Shown one piece after another: positions 16,350 to 25,193 of a DNA stretch of 64,000 nt. The position numbers and the translations under genes are program-made. The stretch is from Prochlorococcus sp. AG-355-N18. GTDB taxonomy: Bacteria; Cyanobacteriota; Cyanobacteriia; PCC-6307; Cyanobiaceae. Position 1 is the first letter of the stretch. Every line of letters starts with the position of its first letter. A model generated the notes under the pieces. That model was not told the DNA's origin. It searched no databases and saw only the letters and a program-made list of their open reading frames with translations. The stretch covers positions 62,001-126,000 of the forward strand of contig QCEG01000002.1 of NCBI GenBank assembly GCA_003278535.1. Reading direction: 5' to 3'.

Positions 16350-16445
16350 TTAAGGGTGTATTATGCCTACTTTTTCTAATACAAACGATAAAACTGCAAT
16401 TACCGCCATTAATGTTAAGATCTTGTTCTTTTTGATGAAATCCAT
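16350..16445 (-). CDS. 31-residue single-span membrane microprotein
   Basis: ATG at 16445 encodes a basic start (MDFIKKNKI), a span (about 9-24) and a short tail ending EKVGIIHP. It is convergent with the preceding microprotein. Function unknown. Confidence 0.4.
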   Translation of the reverse strand: MDFIKKNKILTLMAVIAVLSFVLEKVGIIHP

Positions 16446-16519
16446 AATGAATATTAATAATCTATTTATTAAATTCTTATATAGAATAATAAATAATTTA
16501 AATCATTATATCAATTACG

Positions 16520-16660
16520 ATGGAGCCAATATTTTTAGGTGATTTAGTTCCCTCAATAGCTTCTTCTAAAAAGATTATTGAAAAATATTATAAAGGTATA
16601 AAAGAGGGGGGATTTTATGAAGAACCTACTGGCCGAGATTTTAATTACCCTAATTGGTAA
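16520..16660 (+). CDS. Small hypothetical protein (46 aa)
   Basis: ATG to TAA encodes MEPIFLGDLVPSIASSKKII, then a Gly-rich middle and the end RDFNYPNW. It is two bases before the next gene on the same strand, which suggests translational coupling. No family recognised. Confidence 0.55.
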   Translation: MEPIFLGDLVPSIASSKKIIEKYYKGIKEGGFYEEPTGRDFNYPNW

Positions 16661-16662
16661 AT

Positions 16663-16845
16663 ATGCTTACTACAAAAATAACTTTTGCCTTGGCAGATTG
16701 GATTAGAGAGTGGCGTAAGTGCCGGGATAAGAATCCTTCTATTGATGAGTGTGTACAGTTTGTTGAGTGGAAATTGGAAAATTATAAACTTTCTGATAGT
16801 GATAAAAGAATAATTGAATCTATTTTGCTCTATGAATCTGAATAA
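16663..16845 (+). CDS. Small hypothetical protein (60 aa)
   Basis: ATG 16663 is preferred to a TTG nine bases earlier, because it does not overlap the upstream stop. The product (MLTTKITFALADWIREWRKC...) is helical, with WIREWRKCR and a conserved Cys pair around DECVQF. Role unknown; it is coupled to the 46-residue gene. Confidence 0.6.
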   Translation: MLTTKITFALADWIREWRKCRDKNPSIDECVQFVEWKLENYKLSDSDKRIIESILLYESE

Positions 16846-16939
16846 CTAAGGATTATAGACTTTAGTTTTTAAATTTATCTATAAAAAAACAAAGGATCAT
16901 TAAAATCCTCTTACAAATTAAGAAAAAAGTAAATCAGCA

Positions 16940-17283
16940 TATTTACGGATTTACTGAAAATATAAATAGGAGTAATTTATAGATGTTGAGTTCGGAGGCA
17001 ATCTAAATGATTGATAGTCCGCCTGAAATTTAGCAAATTCCAAAATATAGGAAGCGTATTCCTGAGAATGGGATTATTCGAAAATTAAAGTTCAATCAAT
17101 TAGTCTGATAAGACTTCGCTTTATAATTACTAGCGACAATAGGGACCTAAATTATCGAGAGAAATCCCCGAATTCACGTATTCTAGGTTTATGAGTAAAT
17201 AGACTTTAAAATATGTTATTTTATATCCTGTAAGAAGGAAATCAAATATTAAAAAAGGACTGTACAAGCAGTCCTTTTTTTTT
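16940..17283 (+). ncRNA. Candidate structured non-coding RNA
   Basis: The 509 bases between two genes lack a credible frame but contain local stems. An example is the segment 16995-17025, where CGGA...TCCG encloses CAATC...GATTG. The stretch ends in a strong intrinsic terminator at 17251-17283 that belongs to no upstream gene (406 bases away). The 5' end is unknown. I looked for the tmRNA tag frame and the RNase P signature and saw neither; a 6S-like or Prochlorococcus-specific RNA is possible. Confidence 0.45.
17251..17283 (+). terminator. Intrinsic terminator
   Basis: AAAAAAGGACTG-loop-CAGTCCTTTTTT gives a 12-bp stem with a 6-base loop followed by a run of T to 17283. It ends the candidate RNA and insulates the proline iminopeptidase gene starting at 17355. 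Confidence 0.85.
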
Positions 17284-17354
17284 AACAAAATACCTCTAAA
17301 CTAGACTTATTTTTGGATAATATGGATAAATAAAGTGATTAAAAATATTTCAAA

Positions 17355-18305
17355 ATGAAAGATCAAGTCTTGTTTCCAAAAATTGAAGTACGTGAAAAGG
17401 GGTTTTTACAAGTAAGTGATATTCATACTATTTATTGGGAAAGATCTGGTAATCCAAAAGGCAAAAAAATTCTTGTTATTCATGGAGGTCCAGGAGGAGG
17501 GAGTCAACCAAGATATAGAAGATACTTTGACCCAGATAAATTCGATATCATTCAATTTGACCAAAGAGGTTGCGGTTCTTCAACTCCTTTCTCCGAATTA
17601 AAAGAAAATACGACCAATCATTTAGTTGATGATATTGAGAAATTAAGGATCCTTTTAAAAATAGATACTTGGCATTTGTTTGGTGGATCTTGGGGCTCAA
17701 CACTTTCACTTATATATGCGATTAAAAATCCCTCAAGAGTTATCAGCTTAACTTTGCGAGGAATATTTTTATGTAGAAAGTTTGAATTATTGTGGTTCTA
17801 TCAATATGGTGCAAGTGAGATTTTCCCCGATGAATTTGAAGAATATATTTCTGTAATACCAAAAGAAGAAAGAAATGATTTAATAAGTTCTTTTTATAAA
17901 TATCTAACATCATCAGATGCAAATCTTAGATCAAAAGCAGCAGCAGCTTGGACAAAATGGGAACTCTCAACAAGTCATTTAATAAATAAAAAATTTGATT
18001 TTGATAAGTCTGCAGTTAATTCTTTTTCAGATGCTTTTGCAAGGATCGAATGTCATTATTTTATTAATAATATTTTCTTAGAGGATGATTTTATTTTGAA
18101 AAATATAAAAACAATAGAATCGATTCCAATAAAAATAATTCAGGGTAGGTATGACGTAGTATGTCCTGTTAGGAGTGCTTGGGATCTAAATAAAAAATTA
18201 AAGAATTCTGAATTAATTATTGTTGATGATGCTGGTCATTCAATGAGTGAAAAAGGTATTACTATCGAATTAATAAAAGCTGTAAAAGGAATTCAAAATC
18301 TCTAA
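17355..18305 (+). CDS. pip: Proline iminopeptidase
   Basis: An alpha/beta-hydrolase peptidase of family S33 that removes N-terminal proline from peptides. The oxyanion region HGGPGGGS (about 43-50), the FDQRGCGSS loop (about 68-76) and the nucleophile Ser112 in GGSWGS are all present. The late GRYDVVCP and DAGHSMSE motifs supply the catalytic Asp and His. Full length (316 residues). Confidence 0.93.
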   Translation: MKDQVLFPKIEVREKGFLQVSDIHTIYWERSGNPKGKKILVIHGGPGGGSQPRYRRYFDPDKFDIIQFDQRGCGSSTPFSELKENTTNHLVDDIEKLRILLKIDTWHLFGGSWGSTLSLIYAIKNPSRVISLTLRGIFLCRKFELLWFYQYGASEIFPDEFEEYISVIPKEERNDLISSFYKYLTSSDANLRSKAAAAWTKWELSTSHLINKKFDFDKSAVNSFSDAFARIECHYFINNIFLEDDFILKNIKTIESIPIKIIQGRYDVVCPVRSAWDLNKKLKNSELIIVDDAGHSMSEKGITIELIKAVKGIQNL

Positions 18306-18328
18306 AAGAGAGAATATTCCTTTATAAA

Positions 18329-18502
18329 TTAAAGGCCATTATCTTCAATATTTTGTGCAATACTCCGAAGAAGTTCGACGATATCAGAATCTTCGCATTT
18401 AGTATCTTCTTTGAGCAAAATGCACTCGTCTCTAATACTTACATTAGTACTCCACCATATACCTGAACTATTGGTATCGTCCCATTCAAATCTTTCAGAC
18501 AT
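18329..18502 (-). CDS. Conserved hypothetical (57 aa)
   Basis: ATG at 18502 encodes an acidic soluble protein (MSERFEWDDTNSSGIWWSTN...) with two Cys and a C-terminal helix ending EDNGL. It fits many small picocyanobacterial proteins. Not recognised. It converges with pip. Confidence 0.55.
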   Translation of the reverse strand: MSERFEWDDTNSSGIWWSTNVSIRDECILLKEDTKCEDSDIVELLRSIAQNIEDNGL

Positions 18503-18629
18503 AATTAATAAAATCTAATAAATACATTAAAGCTTGCATTAGTTCATCGTGGATTTATATATTTAATTTCAAAATTTGAAAAACTTTCCTAGGCACTAAA
18601 AGGAATCTATAAATTTCTGACAATAAAAT

Positions 18630-20126
18630 TTAGAAATCTAATTTCAGTTCGTATTGTTTTTCTTTTTCCTCAGAAACAGTTTTTTTATTATTTATATTTT
18701 TTCTAAGCCTTTTTCTAGAGCCATGCTTTAAATAAATTTCTTTAGAGATATCCCAATATCCATCCTTTTTTGTGATTTCCTGAATTTTCTTCTTTGCAAT
18801 TTTAGTGCTATTTGGGATGTCAATTATTGGTCTTATGTAATTAATTTGTTCATATTCTTCTTGATTAAATCTAGATAATAGCCATGGTTCATGAATGAAA
18901 TTAAGTGATATATTCTTTAATTCTGGTATCCATTTTTTTATAAATATTCCTTGAGGATCATGATCTTTTCCCTGCTTAATAGGATTATAAATTCTATTGG
19001 TATTTATAGAAGTAGTTCCAGATTGCATTTGGCATTGGTTCCAATGTATTCCAGGCTCATAATCTACAAATTTATTTGCTAATTCAGAACCTGAATCTTG
19101 CCATGGTAGCCATAAATTATAGCTAGCAAAAGACATTAACATTGCTCTCATCCTGAAATTTATCCATCCATTGAAATTTAATGAACGCATACATGCATCT
19201 ATAAAAGGAAAGCCCGTATTACCTGAACTCCATGAATAAAGTAATTCATTATTTTTTTCTCTAACATTTTTAAAAAAAGGATGGTATTCCCTAAACTCTA
19301 GTTCTGGTTCACTTTCAAGTTTCTGAATAAAATGACAATGCCAAGTTAATCTGCTTTTTAACATCCTGGAATTATTGTTTTTTGATATATTTGCCTTTTT
19401 AAAAATTTCTTTTAATGAAATGCATCCCCAACAAATATATGGGGATAGTCTTGTACAACTATCAAATGATTTTTCTGGGCTAGATATATCTTTTGAATAA
19501 GAATCTAATTTATTACTAAAGAAGTATTGCATTCTCTCTAAACCTTTCTTTCTTCCACCTTGCATTCTTCCTGGACAAGTTTCTTTTTTAAAGGTAAAAA
19601 TATCGTCTGAGGGTATTTCTCCGATATTAAAGTTAATAGAATTAATTCTTAATGGAGCTTTAAGAAAGTTTTTTTCGGAATTTTCTTGCCACTTTTTAGA
19701 CCAATTATTCCTATCTAAATTTCCTCTAAAAACTGAAAATTGTAGAAATTCCTTCCAAATAACATTTTTGCTTAAAGCCCATTCTCTTACTTTTTGATCT
19801 CTTTTAAAAGTAAGCCAATCTCCGGTTTCTTGATGGCTATAAATACCTTTAATTTTAAATTTTGAACTAATTTCATCAAAAATATTAATAACATTGCCCG
19901 TCCTAATAATTAATGGTTGTCCAATCTCAGCAAGTGCATTTCTTAAATCTATTAAACTTTCTTTGCAAAATTGCCATTGTCTATCTGAATGAGTATTTTG
20001 GCTCCAAATATCTAACTCAATAATATAAATAGGTAAAATATCATTATCTTTTATAGCCTCACAGAGAGCTTCGTTATCAAAAATTCTTAAATCTTTCTTA
20101 AACCATAAGATATTTATTTCTTTCAT
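18630..20126 (-). CDS. DNA photolyase/cryptochrome family protein
   Basis: A 498-residue flavoprotein with an N-terminal photolyase Rossmann domain (LWFKKDLRIFDNEAL) and a C-terminal FAD-binding helical domain. The latter shows RLTWHCHFIQKLE, FPFIDACMRSL, GWINFRMRAMLMSF and WNQCQMQSGT. These are hallmarks of photolyases that repair UV-induced pyrimidine dimers with blue light, or of related cryptochromes. The substrate class cannot be fixed by eye. Confidence 0.9.
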   Translation of the reverse strand: MKEINILWFKKDLRIFDNEALCEAIKDNDILPIYIIELDIWSQNTHSDRQWQFCKESLIDLRNALAEIGQPLIIRTGNVINIFDEISSKFKIKGIYSHQETGDWLTFKRDQKVREWALSKNVIWKEFLQFSVFRGNLDRNNWSKKWQENSEKNFLKAPLRINSINFNIGEIPSDDIFTFKKETCPGRMQGGRKKGLERMQYFFSNKLDSYSKDISSPEKSFDSCTRLSPYICWGCISLKEIFKKANISKNNNSRMLKSRLTWHCHFIQKLESEPELEFREYHPFFKNVREKNNELLYSWSSGNTGFPFIDACMRSLNFNGWINFRMRAMLMSFASYNLWLPWQDSGSELANKFVDYEPGIHWNQCQMQSGTTSINTNRIYNPIKQGKDHDPQGIFIKKWIPELKNISLNFIHEPWLLSRFNQEEYEQINYIRPIIDIPNSTKIAKKKIQEITKKDGYWDISKEIYLKHGSRKRLRKNINNKKTVSEEKEKQYELKLDF

Positions 20127-20212
20127 AATTTTTTCTTTTAATCCTAGAAAAATAAGATTAAGTTTGTAGGTAAAAAATAAAAAAAATTTTAGAATAACTA
20201 AAAATCAAAAAA

Positions 20213-20836
20213 ATGAAAATAACAAAAAAACTTTGGGAGGATAATTATGAGATTGCTTTACTAAGTTTAAATACAAAATTTGTTCAAAGTTTAAAGAATG
20301 GAAGTCTCCCTAAAAATATATTTCAAGAATATTTAGCTCAAGATTATTTCTTTTTAGAGACTTTTGCTAAGGCTTATGGTCTTGCTGTTTCCAAATCAAA
20401 AGATAAGTACTCAATTAGGAAGTTAAGTGAACTGTTAATGGGCGTTTCAGAGGAGTTAATACTTCATGAAACGTATGCAAAAGAATGGGATATTGATTTG
20501 TCTAATAACTATATAAAAAAAGCCACTAAAAATTATACAGATTTTCTTGATGATACTTCCAAAAGACTTAGCTCCGTTGAAATAATGTTTGCAATGACTC
20601 CATGTATGCGACTTTATTCTTGGATAGGAAAAAGTTTGTATAAGGAGGATTTTGACATTAAATATAAAGAATGGATAATTACTTATTCTGATGAGAGCTT
20701 TGAAAAGCTAGTAGATTCACTTGAAAATCTTATTGAGACTAATAAAGAAACATATGATATTAATCAGGCCAAATATTTATACAGGAGAGCTATGGAATTG
20801 GAGTTAGATTTTTTTAATGCATATTCAAATTTTTGA
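20213..20836 (+). CDS. tenA: TenA-family thiaminase II
   Basis: A 207-residue all-helical protein of the TenA family, which salvages thiamine pyrimidine by hydrolysing degraded thiamine. The pattern FQEYLAQDYFFLETFAKAYG (about 38-57) and the helix with HETYAKEW (about 85) fit. It is followed 49 bases later by thiD, so the pair forms a thiamine salvage unit. Confidence 0.88.
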   Translation: MKITKKLWEDNYEIALLSLNTKFVQSLKNGSLPKNIFQEYLAQDYFFLETFAKAYGLAVSKSKDKYSIRKLSELLMGVSEELILHETYAKEWDIDLSNNYIKKATKNYTDFLDDTSKRLSSVEIMFAMTPCMRLYSWIGKSLYKEDFDIKYKEWIITYSDESFEKLVDSLENLIETNKETYDINQAKYLYRRAMELELDFFNAYSNF

Positions 20837-20885
20837 TTTAAATTAAAATTTATTTATAGTACTTTCAAGAACGAGTTAATAAATT

Positions 20886-21665
20886 ATGTATTCTAAAATT
20901 GCACTTTCAATAGGCGGTAGTGACTCCGGGGGTGGAGCAGGCATACAGGCTGACTTGAGAACTTTCATGGCCCTTAAAATACATGGATGCTCTGTTATTA
21001 CATGTATTACCGCACAAAATAGTATAGAGGTCACATGCGTTCAACCAGTAGAGAAGAATACTTTATTAAATCAGTTTGATACTTTATTTGCTGATTTTGG
21101 TATTGATGCATTAAAAACTGGGATGTTATTAAATGAAAGGATAATTAATGATACTGCTTTAAAATTAAATACATACAAAATAACCAAAATTATTGACCCA
21201 GTAATGGTTACAAGAACTGGTTCTAAACTTCTGGAAGATTCTGCTATTAATGCTTATAAAAAACTCTTATTACCAATTGCTGATTTGGTAACTCCAAATA
21301 TTTATGAAGCAAATCTACTTTCTGGTTTAGAAATAAGGAGTAAAGAAGATATCGAAAATTCAGCAAGAAAAATTATTGGTCTTGGAGCTAAAGCGGTGCT
21401 TATAAAAGGTGGCGGTTTAAAAGATATGAAAGGGACGGATTTTTTCCTTGACTTAAATGGTAGAAAAGAGTGGCTATTTAATAATTTTATAAATACAAAA
21501 AATACTCATGGTAGCGGCTGTACTTTGAGTGCTGCTATTTGTGGTTACAAGGCGTTAGGTTTTGATCTATTTGATTCTATACAAAAAGCGAAATTATTTG
21601 TTGAGAAATCTTTAGACTATTCTTATAAAATAGGCTCTGGTCCTGGTCCCTTAGGCCATCATTAA
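20886..21665 (+). CDS. thiD: Hydroxymethylpyrimidine (phosphate) kinase ThiD
   Basis: A ribokinase-fold kinase of 259 residues that phosphorylates HMP and HMP-P in thiamine biosynthesis. Seen are the N-terminal GGSDSGGGAGIQADL, DPVMVTRTGSKLL, TPNIYEANLL and the ATP/anion-hole motif THGSGCTLSAAI. It is co-directional with tenA, an assembly typical for pyrimidine salvage. Confidence 0.95.
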   Translation: MYSKIALSIGGSDSGGGAGIQADLRTFMALKIHGCSVITCITAQNSIEVTCVQPVEKNTLLNQFDTLFADFGIDALKTGMLLNERIINDTALKLNTYKITKIIDPVMVTRTGSKLLEDSAINAYKKLLLPIADLVTPNIYEANLLSGLEIRSKEDIENSARKIIGLGAKAVLIKGGGLKDMKGTDFFLDLNGRKEWLFNNFINTKNTHGSGCTLSAAICGYKALGFDLFDSIQKAKLFVEKSLDYSYKIGSGPGPLGHH

Positions 21666-21683
21666 TTAATTATAGAAGTGGAG

Positions 21684-21869
21684 TTAGAACCACCATTTTC
21701 TGTAGGGCTTTTTTAAAAATAAGATTTCTTCAGTCTCCCATCCTCCCTCCAACCACTCAAGATGCTCAAGTAATAAAGACTCACTTTCCCTTTTGCTTAA
21801 TTGCCCAATTCTATTAGCAATACCATCGAACCTTACTTTCATCAATTCCTCAATCTTGATGTTATTCAT
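21684..21869 (-). CDS. Conserved hypothetical (61 aa)
   Basis: A soluble protein with a helical acidic core (LSKRESESLLLEHLEWLEGG) and an aromatic end (KPYRKWWF). No family is recognised. It converges with thiD 18 bases after its stop. Confidence 0.55.
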   Translation of the reverse strand: MNNIKIEELMKVRFDGIANRIGQLSKRESESLLLEHLEWLEGGWETEEILFLKKPYRKWWF

Positions 21870-22051
21870 AGGTTAAATAATAAATTTTTTCTACTCTTAC
21901 TTGTATACATTTTCTTGTCAACGATTTAATTTTATTTGTTTACTAGCATTTCTTAAATATGTATTAAATACAACTTTTTAAAATAGATAGTAATTAAGAC
22001 TTATTCACATAGATTTAATTAAAGACTAATTTATATAAAAATACTTTAACT

Positions 22052-22195
22052 ATGAATAAAGAAGAAACATCAAAGAAAAAAACTATTTTAAATGTTGGCT
22101 ATTGTGAAACGACCTCTGAATGGCTCAACAGAATCATTACTGAACTGGCAGATGAAAATAAAAATTTTGTTGATTTGTCAGTTATTTGTGCTTAA
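22052..22195 (+). CDS. Small hypothetical protein (47 aa)
   Basis: ATG to TAA encodes MNKEETSKKKTILNVGYCETTSEWLNRI..., a soluble peptide with two Cys. An alternative longer frame here (22092-22277) is hydrophobic junk and starts inside this gene. Unknown function. Confidence 0.5.
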   Translation: MNKEETSKKKTILNVGYCETTSEWLNRIITELADENKNFVDLSVICA

Positions 22196-22278
22196 TTTTT
22201 TAGGAAATATTGTTTATTTTGATTTTTTTTTTCAGTTAGCTTTTAAGTATAAGAGAAATTTAAAAGATATTTTGTGAT

Positions 22279-22746
22279 GTGATTCCTAATAAAAAAAACA
22301 TAGAAATAATTAAACAATTCAATTTATCTCCTCATCCTGAGGGTGGATTGTTTAGAGAGATAGTAAGGAGTGAGAATTCTCTAAGAAGGGAAGATGGCCA
22401 AAATAGAAACTTTATTACTGGAATTTATTATCTTTTGGAGAGAAATGCAAAAAGTGCTTGGCACAGAGTAAAAAATGCTGATGAAATTTGGATTTATTTA
22501 CGTGGCGATCCTCTGAATTTATGGTGCCTAGATAATGATAATAAGTTAATAAGAAATTTAATTTTAGATTCCAATAATCCAGTAGAAATGATCCCATCTG
22601 GATATTGGCAATCTGCAAAAAGTACAGGCGAATTTACTTTAGTGAGTTGTTGTGTTGGCCCGGCCTTTGATTTTAAGGATTTTGAATTACTCAGAAATAC
22701 AAATCATACTTCTAGATTGGATAAAGCAATAAATGATCTTATTTGA
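22279..22746 (+). CDS. Cupin-superfamily protein (DUF985)
   Basis: A GTG start gives 155 residues with the DUF985 pattern: FNLSPHPEGGLFRE, ITGIYYLLERNAKSAWHRV, DEIWIYLRGDPL and the end TLVSCCVGPAFDF. The double-stranded beta-helix fold and His/Glu positions suggest metal or sugar-nucleotide binding; function remains unsettled. Confidence 0.85.
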   Translation: MIPNKKNIEIIKQFNLSPHPEGGLFREIVRSENSLRREDGQNRNFITGIYYLLERNAKSAWHRVKNADEIWIYLRGDPLNLWCLDNDNKLIRNLILDSNNPVEMIPSGYWQSAKSTGEFTLVSCCVGPAFDFKDFELLRNTNHTSRLDKAINDLI

Positions 22747-22816
22747 GACATTTTTTTGTTTATATTTTTGAAATTATCCTCTAGATTTATAAGGCTACTC
22801 AATCAATCTATATTTA

Positions 22817-23194
22817 ATGAATCAAAATTCTGTCAAAACAATTGGTATTAATGATGAACCAAGAAAAGATTCATACTTAGTTTATATAAATCAGGCTGAT
22901 GGATTAAAAGGCATCCTTAATAGGGATTTTGATGAATGGTCGAATTTTGATAGTTGGGATAGTATTTCAGTTCAGCAATGGATTTTTTCTAGAGCTTTAG
23001 AGGTTTTCAGAGGTAAGAAAATTGATATTAAATGCGACTGTTGTGAATATAATGATTTAATCCCAAATGATTTTGAGAGCATTAAAAAAGAAAAATGTTT
23101 TGGTAAAAAAAGTGCTTACATGATTGAAAAAGTTGTAGATGAAATTGTATTAGCTAAGGCAAGAAGAGAAAGTGATGGAACATATTCTGCGTAA
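22817..23194 (+). CDS. Conserved hypothetical (125 aa)
   Basis: A soluble protein with a short Cys cluster (IKCDCCEYND, about 72-81) and a Lys-rich C-terminal helix. The cluster could bind a metal, which is inference. No named family is recognised. Confidence 0.6.
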   Translation: MNQNSVKTIGINDEPRKDSYLVYINQADGLKGILNRDFDEWSNFDSWDSISVQQWIFSRALEVFRGKKIDIKCDCCEYNDLIPNDFESIKKEKCFGKKSAYMIEKVVDEIVLAKARRESDGTYSA

Positions 23195-23230
23195 GATTCA
23201 TAAATATATATGGAGTGAAAAATCTTTTAC

Positions 23231-23413
23231 TTACCAGTGAAAATTATCAGAAGAACCAATCGTTAAATTTCTAGTGGACATCTTATGGAACTTAAAGTGT
23301 ACCGAATCACTGAACTCCTTTTCATCTGAGTAATTAACAAGATCCACTGGGTCGATGTTTTCATCGAACCATGCATCATATTCAATATGGTTTGGTTCAG
23401 CAAAATAACTCAT
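23231..23413 (-). CDS. MSYFAEPN-family small protein, copy 1
   Basis: The ATG at 23413 is chosen because its product begins MSYFAEPNHIEYD, matching a paralogue at 27573. The protein (60 residues) is acidic and soluble, with LVNYSDEKEF and TIGSS. Roughly half of its residues are shared with the copy inside the mobile element, which shows gene exchange between element and flank. Function unknown. Confidence 0.65.
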   Translation of the reverse strand: MSYFAEPNHIEYDAWFDENIDPVDLVNYSDEKEFSDSVHFKFHKMSTRNLTIGSSDNFHW

Positions 23414-23552
23414 ATCCAATTAATAGCTTTCAAAAAACATATAAACGGTACAAGCGATACCAAATTAACATTCTTAATTTTTAGATAATCCATATTTTTA
23501 ACTTTTTCATAAAGATTAGTTGCTGGAAGATAGGAGAAATATCTATAAATTA

Positions 23553-23855
23553 ATGTCTCTAGATACAACCATGGTTTCTATCCATCCCCACTTCACAATC
23601 AAGGATGGGAAGATGGAGCAGTGCATAGCTCTTTTAGAAGAAATTTTGGTACTAACAAAAGCTAATGAACCTGACTGCCTTTTTTTTAATATCACTACAT
23701 GCGGTTCAGATAAGGCTTATGTAAGAGAGGCATATAAAGATGATGCTGCCGCTTTATTTCATCTCAAAAATATGGGACATATGATCCCCAAGCTTTTTGA
23801 AGTGTCAGATATTACTGTGCAGGTCCAAGGCCCAGCTAAGGAGATGAACCTTTGA
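23553..23855 (+). CDS. Antibiotic-biosynthesis-monooxygenase-like barrel protein
   Basis: ATG 23553 is preferred over an upstream TTG. The 100-residue protein has the ferredoxin-like alpha+beta repeat of the dimeric ABM family: VSIHPHFTIKDGKMEQ, LFFNITTCGSDKAYVREAY, LFHLKNMGHM. Members are small haem- or substrate-binding enzymes; catalysis here is unproven. A palindromic motif plus terminator follows 65 bases downstream. Confidence 0.7.
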   Translation: MSLDTTMVSIHPHFTIKDGKMEQCIALLEEILVLTKANEPDCLFFNITTCGSDKAYVREAYKDDAAALFHLKNMGHMIPKLFEVSDITVQVQGPAKEMNL

Positions 23856-23920
23856 AGGAAATACTCCCAGACGCTGATTTCTATGAAGCAATATCTGGAT
23901 TCTGATAAAGGCTGTTTTTA

Positions 23921-23960
23921 TTGACAGTCGATCGCTGGGGGCTTTTAGCCCCCTTTTTTT
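23921..23960 (+). terminator. Palindromic motif plus intrinsic terminator
   Basis: ATTGACAGTCGAT (from 23920) is followed directly by GGGGGCT-TTT-AGCCCCC and a T run. It ends the ABM-like gene. The same motif recurs at seven other places in this window. Confidence 0.7.
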
Positions 23961-24037
23961 ATTTAGGAATTCAAAATAAATTAATCTTCCCTTTACTTAT
24001 ATCAAGTAGCTTTATTATCAGCACAAAAATTATTTTT

Positions 24038-24385
24038 ATGGCATCAACTTTTTATATTGTTCATCATGAATTTAAGGCAGGAAAAGCTCAAAAATGGTGG
24101 GAAACAGCTTATGCGGCAATGTCACCAGGTGGTGGATGGGATGATGCGGTAGCAGCTAATAAAGAAAAAGGATTTTTTAACCATTCTGCAAATGCCGTAA
24201 CTAAAACTGGTCCTGTATATTGTTTTTGGGAAGTAAAAGAGGGTATTTCTGCTGAAGATTTTCAGGAGTTTATAGATGGACCCTCTGGTCCAGGGTTCGG
24301 ACAAGATGCATTGATGAATATCTGTAAACCAATTGATACATCATTAATGAATGGACAAACACCTTATCCACCAGTTTTTTCTTGA
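24038..24385 (+). CDS. Small barrel-fold hypothetical protein (115 aa)
   Basis: ATG 24038 fits; an in-frame start at 23921 lies within the motif/terminator and is unlikely. The protein (MASTFYIVHHEFKAGKAQKWWETAYAAM...) has the length and alternating pattern of a dimeric alpha+beta barrel, with VYCFWEVKEGIS and an aromatic core. It is found next to ABM- and DUF3764-like genes. Function unknown. Confidence 0.65.
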   Translation: MASTFYIVHHEFKAGKAQKWWETAYAAMSPGGGWDDAVAANKEKGFFNHSANAVTKTGPVYCFWEVKEGISAEDFQEFIDGPSGPGFGQDALMNICKPIDTSLMNGQTPYPPVFS

Positions 24386-24388
24386 TTA

Positions 24389-24410
24389 TTGACAGTCGAT
24401 CTAAAATAAG
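24389..24410 (+). repeat. Recurrent motif TTGACAGTCGATCTAAAAT, copy 2
   Basis: Starts three bases after the stop of the 115-residue gene and 20 bases before the DUF3764 gene. A small AGC/GCT hairpin and T run follow, as in the other copies. It matches the copy at 30195 (other strand) over 22 bases. Confidence 0.7.
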
Positions 24411-24429
24411 TAGCAATTAGCTTTTTTTT

Positions 24430-24714
24430 ATGACTATTGAAACCACCGTTTTCACCTTTAAACTTTCAAATACATTTGAGGAATGGGTAAAAATGTTTGA
24501 TAGCCCAGAGATAGATGCATTTCATAAAACGGTAGGACTTACTCCTCTATATCGTGGCAAAAGTTTAATTGATCCAAAAGAAGTTATTGTTATTCATCAA
24601 GCTGAAGAAGGTGTGGCTAAGCATGTTTTTTCAGATCCTGAAACCATTAAGAATATAGAATCTGGAGGACATATTTATAGCACAACGAAAATCACAAGTT
24701 GGGTTTCTGATTAG
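24430..24714 (+). CDS. DUF3764-family protein, copy 1
   Basis: A 94-residue protein with VFTFKLSNTFEEWVKMFDSPE, LTPLYRGKSLIDPKEVIVIHQ and a TTKITSW end. I recognise this as DUF3764, a picocyanobacterial family of unknown function with a barrel-like fold. A second member lies in the mobile element at 34214. It directly follows a recurrent palindromic motif. Confidence 0.8.
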   Translation: MTIETTVFTFKLSNTFEEWVKMFDSPEIDAFHKTVGLTPLYRGKSLIDPKEVIVIHQAEEGVAKHVFSDPETIKNIESGGHIYSTTKITSWVSD

Positions 24715-24839
24715 TCTAAAAAGTAACTATGCAAACTTATACAAGGTTAATGCGGAAAAGGAGTTCCATATAAGATCTTTAAAAACTAAATTTGGATATA
24801 GCTGAGTTTAAATATAAGAGTATTTACTAATTAGTTCGA

Positions 24840-24959
24840 CTAAATTATTAATAAGAATCTGAGTGCAAGGGGTAACCACAGGCATAGAAGAAGCATTAGT
24901 AAAAGAGTAATAGCATGGATATTTGGAATGTAATGCTCTTTTAAAATTTGTGTTTTCAT
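24840..24959 (-). CDS. 39-residue membrane microprotein
   Basis: ATG at 24959 encodes a short polar start (MKTQILKEHYIPNIHA) and a very hydrophobic helix ending LALRFLLII. Likely a single-span membrane peptide. It is three bases after the next microprotein on the same strand. Confidence 0.45.
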   Translation of the reverse strand: MKTQILKEHYIPNIHAITLLLMLLLCLWLPLALRFLLII

Positions 24960-24962
24960 AAT

Positions 24963-25052
24963 TTATCTCGCTTTCTTAAGTTTGATTTCTCTTCTTATAA
25001 GCAACGCTATTACAACAACACACATGTTCATTAGAAATACGTCTAATGGCAT
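24963..25052 (-). CDS. 29-residue membrane microprotein
   Basis: ATG at 25052 encodes MPLDVFLMNMCVVVIALLIR followed by a basic tail. It is a single-span peptide, apparently paired in an operon with the 39-residue one. Function unknown. Confidence 0.4.
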   Translation of the reverse strand: MPLDVFLMNMCVVVIALLIRREIKLKKAR

Positions 25053-25193
25053 TTTTTAAAAAAGTCTCTATTTAATTAATAGCAAGATTATTGATCTACG
25101 AATCAAGAGATGATTACAAATGTTTATTGGCTTAATAAAAGGAATTTAAAAATTAAATTTATGCTTAAATATTTCAGAACTTTTAACTATTAA

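Noticed and set aside
16940-17283. tmRNA or RNase P RNA
   Set aside because: No tag-like frame ending in a small hydrophobic tail and no RNase P core signature seen.
22092-22277. A 61-residue frame overlapping 22052-22195
   Set aside because: Starts inside a better small gene and has a random hydrophobic C-terminus.
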